Origin: Alligator mississippiensis
Taxonomy: Eukaryota; Chordata; Crocodylia; Alligatoridae
Reading direction: 5' to 3'
DNA length: 64,000 nt
Assembly (NCBI RefSeq): GCF_030867095.1
Contig: NC_081828.1
Location: forward strand, 208,884,978-208,948,977
Positions 25,501 to 37,500 of the stretch are shown piece after piece. The position numbers were made by a program, and so were the translations under genes. Position 1 is the stretch's first letter, and every line of letters starts with the position of its first letter. The notes under the pieces were generated by a model. It saw only the letters and a list, made by a program, of their open reading frames with translations. It ran no database searches and was not told the origin of the DNA.

Positions 25501-28500
25501 CTAAAACCCTGTGTTCAACTGCTTATTCATTTTACCAAAATGTAAGAAATTGGGTTGAAATTTTGTATGTTGTGCATCTGCTTTATGCTGACTTCCTTGT
25601 GGGTTTTTCTTCTCTTGAGAATGAGAATACATAGTTTTGTCCATATTAAAAGTTCTGTGGCCATAATTTTGAGCACTTTTAGTGTCGTCATGTTCTGAAT
25701 TAGGGAAATGAAATTAGTCAGGAGGGTGGTCTTTGTGTTTTTGTTTTCCTTAAAAGTCTGCTTCAATTTAACTAAATAATATTTTTTTTTGGCAAATTAC
25801 CCTTTGTTTGTGCTCCAGAGAGACTTGCTAAAGCATTGTATCTGGTATTTCTAAAGGTTTCACCCATACTAGGCAGAAAGTTGCAGGATATTGGCAGCGT
25901 CTACACAAGGCACTGACTGTGCAGTAGCTCACTACTACTGTGCAGTAGCGTTGCATGGCAGGAAGTGTGACATGATGCTACTGTGAAGTAGTAACATGCT
26001 ACTGTTCAGCCACCAGCACTTAAAAGCCATTTGGCGATGCTACTGCACAGTAACTCTGGATCCTGCACAACCATTTAGTACTTGTATACACAAGTCAGTC
26101 TCATGCCTACAGAATGAGGGTAATAGTACTTCCTTACTTTAGGTTAGTGTGAAAAAGACTGAATGAATGTCTGAAGCATTTGTATAGTACAATGATGAGC
26201 ATCATAGAAAAGCCCAGGAGGAATTTAATAATTTTGTCTTCATGGGTATACGCATTGGCGATGCGTAGGAGGTGCACGGGGATGCACGTGCACCCCCTGA
26301 GATTGGCAGTGCACCCCCTGCGAAAAGTGCCACTGATGCTGCCAGCGGTGCCTGTGGGTGGTCGCCACTCAGCACCCCTTGCTGCTGATACCACTGGTCA
26401 CCTATTGCCACTGGCTGCTGCCGATACAGTAAAAAAGGCTTTGGATGCATTCCTCATTGTGCAGTGAGGAAAAAAAACAAACATTACATAGCAGCTAATG
26501 AACTGAACAATGTCCATTCTGTACAGTGAATGAGGTGGGGATGCTTTGGAAAAAATACTAAGAGACTATGTAATAGTTGCAAACCGATGCTGCCCTTATG
26601 CTGCCATAAAAATTTGTTACTCAAGTTGTGAGTAAACACATATCTTAGACCCTTGTCATACACCAAGTGCTCAAAAGTGTTGCCATGATCAAAGGTAGTC
26701 ACATTTTGTGATGACTTAGAGGGGCAGATGTCTGTTTGATAATTGTATGCCCCAAGAATTCCCTTAGAGGGAACTCCAATGGCTAACATATCCAGCTGCC
26801 ATGCCCCAATTTAGGGCATGTGTTTGCAAGCAAGGGAACCCCTATGAGCTGGGGAATGCCCTGGGTTGGGGTGTAACACGAAAGGCCATTGTAACATGGG
26901 ATCAGGACCCAGAAGCCTTGGAAATGGGCAGGAGTCAGCCCCTGCAGGACATGACCCCAAATGCCAGTGAAGTGGATCAGATGTACTAGGACACATCTGG
27001 GCACAGCTGATTCTGCTCCAGAGGTGAGGTCTTTTTATACCCAAAGACTGTCTCATTAAGCATACTAGTAAGGGAGCCAAATTAAAGTTGCAAGGACAAG
27101 TTTAATTGTGACATTTTCTAACTTTTGAGTACAACCTTAATAAAGTTGTTTTAACACTGTAGGTGATGTATTGTGGAGAGGAAAGTATACTCAAGGGATA
27201 TAAGGGAATCTATAGCCCTGAGTAATTCCTATGCTTTGTTTTTATGTACTAAATTTGAATGTTTTAGATGATTATGGTGTACCACACCACAGTGTAAAGT
27301 AAATACAAACTGCCTGCAATATTCCTTGCGCTTTATGCTTTGGGAAATCACTTGAAACCGAACAGAGCAGGAGTACGTAGGCCCACATGTATTTAGACTC
27401 TAAGGGTGTCTATACACGTGCTCTGACGTGTGCTGATTAGAGTGTGTCGGAGCAGACTCGATTCAAGTCTGCTGCAGTGCTCCTATTAAAATGCTCCAGC
27501 ATGCTGCAGCACCTCATGGGTTCAGCATCCCACATCTCAAAATGGCTGGGTGGGCACTTCAACTAAAGCTCGTTCAATGAGCTTTAGTTAAAGCAATCCC
27601 ACAGCCATTTTGAAATGAAGAATACTGAATACATGACATGCCACAGCATTTTAATTAGAGTGGCTCTTGGAAGCCACTCTAATTAAAACATCCCCATCCC
27701 TGCTTCCACCCCTGAGCACATATATAGGTACCCTAACTTTGACCACATAGATTCTTCACTTCATTTTTGTTACATAAATAGCAAAAAACAGTGTTAAATT
27801 AATCATTGTTTATATAAACTACATAAATACTTTATTCTTTAAAATATGGTTTCATGACATCATCTGAACATATCTTTAACCATTTTTGTTCCTCTCCTAA
27901 AATCTGTCAAGCTGTCCAGTAGAAATGAATATACCTGTCTTGTATGCATACCAGCCCAGCCGCTGGCTTCTTTACTTTTCATTCCATCCAGGAAGAGCAC
28001 ACACCGACTGCTGAAACTTCCTTAGCCTGACGAAGGGTTTTTCAACCCGAAAGCTTGCCTAATAATTATTTTCCAACTATTTGGGTTGGTCTAATAAAAG
28101 ATATCAGATTCTTCCAAGGAACCTTGTCTGCCCATGTCCTTAGACCAACACGGCTACAACCTACACCCCTGTATACTTTTCTAAGAGTTTCACCCTAAAG
28201 CAAAGGGCTATTACTTAGCACTTATTTTTATAGTAATTTGCTTCTATACATATAATTCAGAATTGTATTAGATATTATGCTTGATACAACATCTGACAAA
28301 AAGCCGATGGAGAATGGTTTGAGTCTTTCCATTGACTTCACTAGGCTCTGGATCAGGCTTATATTCCTTTACAAGTTATAGATATATTTTGTCCAATGCC
28401 CACCTCATTCTCTTTCACAATTACTTCTCCTTTGTGTTTTGTATTATTTTTAACTCACAATTAAAACATTTTCATTCATTCAAGTTCTGTTTACCAAGCT

Positions 28501-31500
28501 GTTTTCTTTATTTCATTTTTTTTAATCTCCCTCTTATTTTGTTGTTAGCTTCAGTGTTTGCAACACTTTCAAGTTGTTACTCCCACTGCAAATTTGATTA
28601 ACATAATTACCTTCGTTTCTAAATCATTAGCAAAGGTGCCAAATACCAATGACACTAAATTACGCCAGGAGTAATTCTCCACCAAGATTAGACAAAGTTA
28701 GTTTAGTTTAGTGGACTGTCATCTGTCTGCTATTGTTTTAAACCAATACAATCCTTGTATCTAGAGAATTTCCAGCTAAAAAAACAGGGGAAGTTTTTAA
28801 AAGCCTGATCCTCAGATCTGGCCATGTTACTTTTGGCCAACATCCCCGAATGGGGTGAAGTCCTTAGGTTATGTGGGTCTGTTTCTGCTTCAATATAGAT
28901 TACAGTAATTTGTTACTTGTTCAAGCCTGAAGATTGCTCTAATATATATACCTTAAGCAATGGTTTACAATGAGTTACAATCTCCACTGTCTGGAGATTG
29001 CTGAGGTGCAAAGGCTTTCTTTCCACATCGATGACATGTCATTTCTGAAACAGACTGAGACTTCCTAATCTGGGGAAATCTCACTTTTCCCTATAACAGG
29101 GTGACACAAAGACCCTTACCAGGCCCAGGATCTGGCTTTGTGTTGTCAAGTCATAGGCAAACAGGGTGTGTCAATTCCCACTTAGGCATTTGGAAGTAGG
29201 CACATGTCCAAATGTATCAGCCTAGCACATCAAGCTATTCAGTTAGCATAAATATTGTATTACCTTTTTTATTTTCAATTTTGCAAGTGTAAAATCCCTT
29301 TAAGCAGTTCCTGCCTCACATCTTACAGCACTTTCTAATACAATCTCATTATCTTTGTACATTCTTCTGCAAGCATCACCATTATGGGCATTTCAACTAT
29401 ATTAGAGTCAATTAACATATAAATTCAGAGCTTTAAACACAAGCATGTCACCACAAAGCTATTAGCTTGGTTTGTATCCACCCTGAGGTTAGAGTTGAAG
29501 CTCTATTTTTTTTACAAACCAGACATTAAGTGCTAGGAGAGACCCTTATCTTGCCTTGGTTTGAATTTTTGTCAAAAATTCAGATATGGAAAAGTAGAGG
29601 AATCATACTAGTTAGAAGAGCTATATGAGTCAGGAGAAAGTGGTAGTGATGAAAAGGGTCCTGACTTATGAGGCTGAGGAAAACTATGAAGGAGAAAACA
29701 GTAAAGAGTATAGTAAGGAGAAGCTGTTTGAATCCAAGCAGGCAGGTGTGAAGAGGGGGTGAGAAGTAACATCTACACAAGATGCTTTACAGCACAGCAG
29801 AGCAAATGACTGCATAGTAAGTGTTACCGTCTACATGTGCAAACCTTTATTGCACAGTAATTTGCTCTACTCGCAGTTCATTTTCTACCTGCAAATGCAA
29901 GTAGAAAATTAACTGTCACGTAATTACTGTGTAGTAAGGCATACATAGACAGCTGACCAAGAGCAAATTTGCTCCTTGGGCAGCAAGGGGCAGGAGATTG
30001 CTTTCTGCCCCCAGGAGCACCCTGCTGCTGGGCCAGGCTTCACCGCTGGAGTCTGGGTGGGGACAATGTCTCCCTGCCCCCGATCTGAGATTGCACTGGC
30101 AGAGTGGGGGCTGGGAGACTGCTCCCTGCCCCCACTCCATGACTGGGATTGCAAAACTGGGGCAGGGAGCAATCTCCCAGTCCCGCTCCATGATCGCAGA
30201 GTGGAAGCAGGGAGCTCCCTGCATGAGGACAGTCCCTTGCCCAGTCTGGAGCTGGCTGGGACCTGCCAGAGACTGGGATAGTACCTGGCTAGGCCTGGAG
30301 CTGTCCTGTTTCAGGCAGTCACCATCCAGCTCCAGGCTTCACATGCAGACTTCCCTGCAAAGCCTGGGGCTGTCCAGGAACTGTCCTGGTCAGGGGCAGA
30401 TCCCAACCCCACAGCTTTTTCCCAGCCCCATACCACAATTGGGTGAATGAGACACGGGGCTTGGAAAGAGCTGTGGGGGAAGGGCAGGTCCCACCAGCTA
30501 GAAACAAGTCCCATGCTGGGCAGGGAATCTGCCAGTAAATTACTCTGGAGTAAATTACTCTGGAGTAAACCCATCCAGCCGCATTTGCACATGTAGATGA
30601 GCCCACAGAGTAAGAAGCAGTCAGGCACAGTTAATAAGGTGCAAAGAAATCCTGGTAGCTTTAGGGGTGCTGTGGAAAAATGAGGTCTTTAGGGGAACAC
30701 AAGGCAGAAAGTAGGTATTGAAAAGAAGCCGGGGGGGGCGGGGGGCAGAGGGGGGCAAAACCCAGATCAGTCTGAGTTCAGGGAGGCTACCTTTTGGTCT
30801 CAGCAACAATGGTCAGATGTTTAGGAAAGGCAGGAAGACAACTTGACCTCAGTTGTCTTCCTGCCTAGAGCAGTGTGGGGGCTGGAACGATGATCTGCAA
30901 AGTCCCTCCAGCCCCTAACAATCTATGAATAAAGTCCTGCAGGTAACATTAAAAATGTATATTTTTTTCTAATGAAAATGACAAGATTTTTGTTAATGTT
31001 AGCATTTTAACATGTATTGAGAACAAATACAAAAGAAAATGTATGAAACTAAAAGTGGGTTTCCAGGCTTATCGTCCTAAAAAAAATTCAACCTATGGTG
31101 ACTAATTTCTGTATGTATTTTGCATTTATTTTGCCAATTACAGAGCTGTGTATGAAAAAGGTAAGGGTTTTTATCCTTATTTATTTTATTAGCCTTCTAT
31201 GCCTCCCTCCCAAAAAGAGTTTCAGGGTGATTTACAATAAAACCAGCTAAATTATAAAGAAGGATAAAATATTAAAATATAATATGAATTAGAGAAGAGT
31301 TTCCCAAACTTTTTCTTATTGTGTACCCCCTTCCAGATGTACCACAATACCCATGTACCCTTACTAGAATACATTTTATACTTTAACCCTTGAATTCCAA
31401 TTATTATTATAATGAAAATTAAATCCACCATTACACAATTTTTCCTGCATACCCCTGAGATATCTTGTGTACCCCCAAGGGTATGTGTACCACCACAGTT

Positions 31501-34500
31501 TGGGAACCCCTGCACTACAGCAAACTTACCAGGCAATGCCCTATAACTTAACTGCTGAAGGCCGGCCCATGTACAAAGGTCTGACAAGGCTTCTGAAAGA
31601 TAACTGGGCTTGGGATCTGAGGGGCCATTAGGGGAAGGGATTTCAGAGCTGAAGAGATAGTGCTGAGAATGACCTCCCAAGTGTTTTCACCAAGTACACT
31701 TGGTGCACAGGTGGTATTTGCAGGAGGTTGTTCTCAGCTGCCCTTAAGGATCATAATGGAACATGAAGGAGAAGTCAGTCCCATTGCCATGTACAGCTCT
31801 GACCATTTAGGGACTCACATGTCAAAGCCAACACCTAGTAAAGCATTCATTTAATAACTATTCTGAAAGGAGATAGGTGTTCATTGACCTGTGTCTGTGC
31901 ATTAACTAAGAAAACAGGCGATTCTGGACTTGTTCTCCCATAGTCATTGTAGTGCAATGAGCAGATCCTTACCATCTGGAAAACAATTATTTGGTTCCTT
32001 TAAGTTTTCAGACAATTCAGGGATCTGTTTGAGAATCTCATCCGGATCAGTCAGATCTACTGTGCTGGCTTCAGAGGAGCTGAAAACATCAGACTGCAAC
32101 AGAAAGGAGTTATTAATTTGTTCTTATGAAGCCATTGTCCTTTAAAATAAACTGAATAAGTACCTTGGTGAATAGTTATACAGTGAGAGAACTATTAACA
32201 CAAAATAAATAGAAAAGGTGTGTGCATTAAATACAAAATTAAAATACATTATTTCTTGATTTGTGGTCTTTGTTAAATTACAAAAAAGACCTGTAACAGA
32301 AATATACAACGGAGACTGACCACGGTTGAAAGCTTCATGTTAGATAATTAACTGTATTACCTCTTTTTGTTCTAGTGATGGTGACTCAACTTTCCATTGT
32401 CCACCTATGGAAAACTCACTTAAGTCTTCACAGGAACCCTCAGATCCTTTACTCCAACCTGCTGGGCTTTTACAGTGCTCTCCCCTCTGTCTCAGGTGGT
32501 TTTCCTGTTGGAGATAATCTTAGATAGATTTTCTCATTGATAGTCTCTCTTTTTTTATAGAGAGAAGTTGGGGAAAATTTTCTTCGGTAACTGTAAAATA
32601 AATTAAGGAACTTGCAGTTCAACATCAGGTCTAAGTGAGGAATTAAGTACAGCTATGTAATAGGACTGAGAACCAGAAGGGGAGATTTTAGAGTGAAAGC
32701 CAGTCAAGACTCCATAGTTGTGAATTGTAAAAATTCAGAGAAACCTAAAGGAAACGGATTTTATATGTGATAGTATAAGTGTGAAAGAGAGGTTTCATTT
32801 TAACCCTTCTATCTTGCCTGAGAAAGAGGGGGTCCTTATTAAAAGTTCATACTTTGAGCCCCTGAAACAATATACTTTATTTGGGAAATAAATCTCTTCC
32901 TCTGCCAGGTAGCTAAGACTAAATACAGACTAGGAGATTTCAAGGTCAGAAGGGATTACCATGATTATCTAGAAAAAAAGCTGGCATAATACAAATCATC
33001 TAATTTCACCCATTAATTCTTGTCTCAAGCCCAGCAATATATAGTCTCTCATTTAGACATACAAACTAGATATATATTTTCCAAGTGATAAGAATTTAGC
33101 ACTTTAAAGATTTCCATGCTTTTTCCTGGATGGACTTTTCTGTCTTCCTTCAGATGGATCATGTTATGTCTGATTCCTAAGCGCTCTCTCGTATCAAACA
33201 TATTATCCCGGTCTAGGCTTCTTACCTGTTTATTGTATTCTGTTTCTGTGCATATGCTGTATTTATCATCATGTTCTTCAAAATCCTCACTAATCTTCTC
33301 TGCCTCCGCAATAGGGACACAGATAAATACATTAGGGTTAGTGATAAAGTCTTCGAACATGCTAAGCGAGCACTGGTCTTCATTTCTCTCAGTCCCATGA
33401 TTTCTGTTATTTTCCACGCAATTTTTCCTTTCATCCACAGTCACCACACACATGTTCTGGGAAGTCAATTCCATCTTCTTTTTGAATGTTTTTTTTGCAT
33501 GCCAGAGTTTTCCACAGCAACAATCCCACATTGCATATTTTACCAAATAAACTGCCCGGCGGATCCGAGCCACTGCAATCCGGAGGTTGTTCATCTCGCT
33601 GTCATCTTCTGCCGTCTGCAGGTTGGTGGCACTGAAGGAGTTCAGCAGCAATGCAATGAACAGGTTGAGAACCTGAAAAATAATTGAAGTGAAAAGAAAG
33701 CTGTGGTGATCTATTGGAGATGTAAACAGAAGCCCTGAGGATTAAAATTACTTTCTAAGCAATTTGTTTGTAAGGTGCCAACAGTAACAAGACAACATGA
33801 AATGCTGAATTTTTTTTAGCAAGTTATGTTTGATGCAGCCTATCTGACACCAATGAAAAGATGTTTCCATGATCCTAAACAAAAATAGTGACCTTTTCTT
33901 CAAAGCAAATAAACATCTCAAAATTTAACCCAAATACCTTTTATAACAAAAAAAATATTGATAAATTGTGGTCATTTTTATATAGCTGAGGTTAAACTGA
34001 ATACTGCTCATCAAGCATGCATTCAGCCTCTCTGTTCGGTACAAGGGTCATACTGCATCTTCCCCAAACTTCCAGCATTTACTCTCTGCATGCCCAATAG
34101 TCTGATCATTTACAAAAAAAAAATATCTTTGAGTTTGTGTGTCAAAATTATATCATAAATTTGATCTTTCAAGAAATTTAGCACGTTGTATCAGGCCTCC
34201 AGTGCCATGCAGAGATACCCAAAGCTAGTTACCAGCATGACAGCTCATGCACAGGAGTCTAAACAGAGCCAGACAGCATTGCGATGAGATATCTGAGCTA
34301 ACTCAGAAATGGAAGCACTATAGCAGCATTAGCACTGTTCTGCCCCCAGTTCTGGAGTTAGGACGTGCAGAGCCAGAGTATCTCTGCATGGTGCTGCCTT
34401 GAGTCTGCTCTCAAGTGGACTTCCTACACGGAGCAATGTCTACACTGTGGCACCAGTGTGCTCCACACAGGATGCCATTCAGCATGCCTCACCCTATCAG

Positions 34501-37500
34501 TTCCTGCTCACACACTTGAAATTATACTCACAAGACCCCTCCAGGGCTATCCCCAGCGGCTGCCTTCAAGCATGCTGCAAACTAAGTCTTATGCTTCACT
34601 GGTGTATTCCTGGGTTTAGAGTGTGCAAGCAGGACTGGGTGAATCAGGAAAGCTTAGGTGCATCTTTGCTGGGGCACGCTGATACTACCGTACAGACAGT
34701 CCCTAAGGCCCCAGCAGTTCTAGGCTCTACGCTTGTAGGTATCCAGAAGGCTGCTGCAATCATCATGTTCCCAAACTGTCTTTTTGATCTTGTCATCTCT
34801 CTCTTGGAATCCTTCTGGCTTCCCACAAGTTTCTTCCCTAGTTATACTGACACTACAATTGGGTGATAGCATTGCAACATGGGTAGACATGCCAAGAAAG
34901 CTATAATCTCTGAAACTAAGATACCAGCAGCAGTGAAACTAGCAGCATGGGCATCAGGGCTGACCATACCAACCCACAAAGGCCCCTACATATTTACTTA
35001 GAAGCTGACTTCTGTGCTGCAGCAGCGTAACCACACACAGTACCTGAGCTCGTAGACTGCACCTAGTCTGGGTACTCTGAAGCATGCTGCAATTATCCCT
35101 CACTTGCTTTGTGGAGACACACTTTCTTGCACCAAGCAAAAGTTACTTTCTTCATTTTCAAGACCCTTTATAGTCAATTCCCACACTGCTTAGTCAATTC
35201 TCATCTTGCTGCCTGTGATAGGTCCACGGTGCCAGCCTTCTTTGGTATTTTGTTAAATTTTCAATGGACACTTGGTACTTTCCTTCCTGTAACTATATGC
35301 AAATCTTGTATACTTAGGGACTTACCAAATTTGTGATTTCTTGATTTCCATGAAAATCACGAAATTGGTAGGACCCCCACAAAAAATCCCAGTCCTCATG
35401 AAAAAGTGCTGGGACCACGAAAAAGCACAAAGACAGCCAGCAAGTGGGGGGAGGGGAGGGAAGAACATTGCAAAAATGGAAAACGGCACAAAGACCCTGC
35501 CATCCTGAAGCATGGGGGGAGGGAGACAGGGGAGGTTTTCATGGCAGGATGCAGCAGACCTCTGATTGGTCAAGGAGCCTCAGAAATCCTGCCCCTCCTT
35601 AGAGACTGACAGATGGCCATCTGGTCCTGAAAGTCCCGCCCCTCCCCAGAGATTGACAGGTGGCCACCTGTCAATCTTTGGGGAGGGGTAGGACTTCCAG
35701 GGCCCCTCAGCCAAGCAGAAGTGTGATGGTGCTTTGGGACTGCAAAATCTGGAGGCAGCCACTGTGAATTAGATAAGTCCCGACTATACTATTAGAAGGT
35801 AAGAAGGGCCATCCTGGGCGGCCTGAAGAAGGGCACTCTGAGTCTGAATGCTTGTCTAACATCTCTCCCAGCTATGCAGTTGGTTCAATAAAAAATATCA
35901 CCACCTTGCTTCTAGCAGATTTCCTGGACCGTCACAGTTACAACACCACCCCAACCGTGAGACATACTGGGTCAGAACAATGGTCCATCTAGCCCAATAT
36001 CCTGTCTCCAAAAGCGGTGTACCAAATCCTGGAAAATGCACAGGAGCCAAAAGGAGGATTCTCAAATTTATACACGGGATTCTGGAGGGATAGGGTCACA
36101 GGCCAACAGGCTAAATGGGATCGAGCAAACATTAAGGTACATACACTTAGAATATACCTAACAGACAGTAGCTGGTGTGCTGAGACCTGTCATGCTGACT
36201 GTCTCCTTGTGTTCTCTCCATCTTTTGGCCCTGGCCTTATAGCTAACATAGGTGGTAAAGTCTTTGGAGGCTGGCACTACTTTTTTCTAGCCAGCATTTG
36301 TTCAGTGTCTGTCACTAAACAGGATGACAAGCTGACCGGGAACACCCAACATGGATTCTCCAGAAGCAAGTCCTTGTGCAACCTGACTTTCTTTTATGAT
36401 AAGCTGATGGCCTTTGCAGGGTGAGCAGTGGATGTGAAACATCTCAACTTTGTCCACTGCCTAGAAAAGAAAGGTCTTGGTCCACAAGTAGCCCCACAGT
36501 TATATAAATAAGTTTAAAATTATGCCTAAATAGTAACAGGATTGAAGGATGGAGAGGAGATAGAGGCTTACAAATTTAAGTGACACGCTATTGAAAGAGT
36601 TTTACTTTAAAATCTGAATATCAGTTCTGAAGGCATAAACATAAATGGGTTTTCTGGAGTATATCTAGAAAACCTTGTGGGAGATTTACTTTCACTTCTA
36701 GAAAGACAAGTGAATATTTGTAATACTGTTCATGCAATAGAAAGAGAAAAATATGGGAATCTTACCACTAGGTTTCCTATCACCATGACCAACAAGAAGA
36801 CACAAAGGCACATTGGTTCTCCAGCCACCACCATACAGTCCCACATGGTTTCAATCCATTCTCCACACAGAATTCGGAATACAATAAGAAATGAGTGGAA
36901 AAAATCACGCATATGCCAACGTGGTTGGCAGTCCTTACTTATTAGCCAGCAGTGCTCCTTGTAGTATTTCCCAAAAAGTTGCATTCCTACTACAGCAAAA
37001 ATAAAGACTATGATTGCCAGAACCAGGGTGAGGTTTCCCAGGGCACCAACAGAGTTGCCAATGATTTTAATGAGAGTATTTAAAGTTGGCCAGGACTTTG
37101 CCAGTTTGAAGACCCTCAGCTGTATAACAACACAAAACATAATATTAGATAAAGGAAGATAAGATATTCCTGCTGTTTAAAAATAACTGGAAATATGGTA
37201 CAGATGTTTATACTATTGAAACATTGTAAAAGGTATAACAATTTGAAGTCAAAGTCTATCAACACAATCAAGCCATACCTAGATGCATATATGTTAAACC
37301 CCTCTTTTAGACCACATTCGCTGTCTGTTTGTGTCTTTTGCCCTCTCTGTCAGTGACTATCTTTTATCTATATTAATAAAAAGTTTAGTTCAATGAGGCC
37401 CCTGTCCTGATTGGTGTCTCTGAGCACTGCCATCATAAAATCTAGACTACTTCACTAGTAATTTTTTATTACCAAGTCAAATGTATGCAACTGCACTAGA

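Noticed and set aside
33271-33687. 138-codon plus-strand open frame
   Set aside because: It is the antisense of the SCN5A DII-DIII linker exon.
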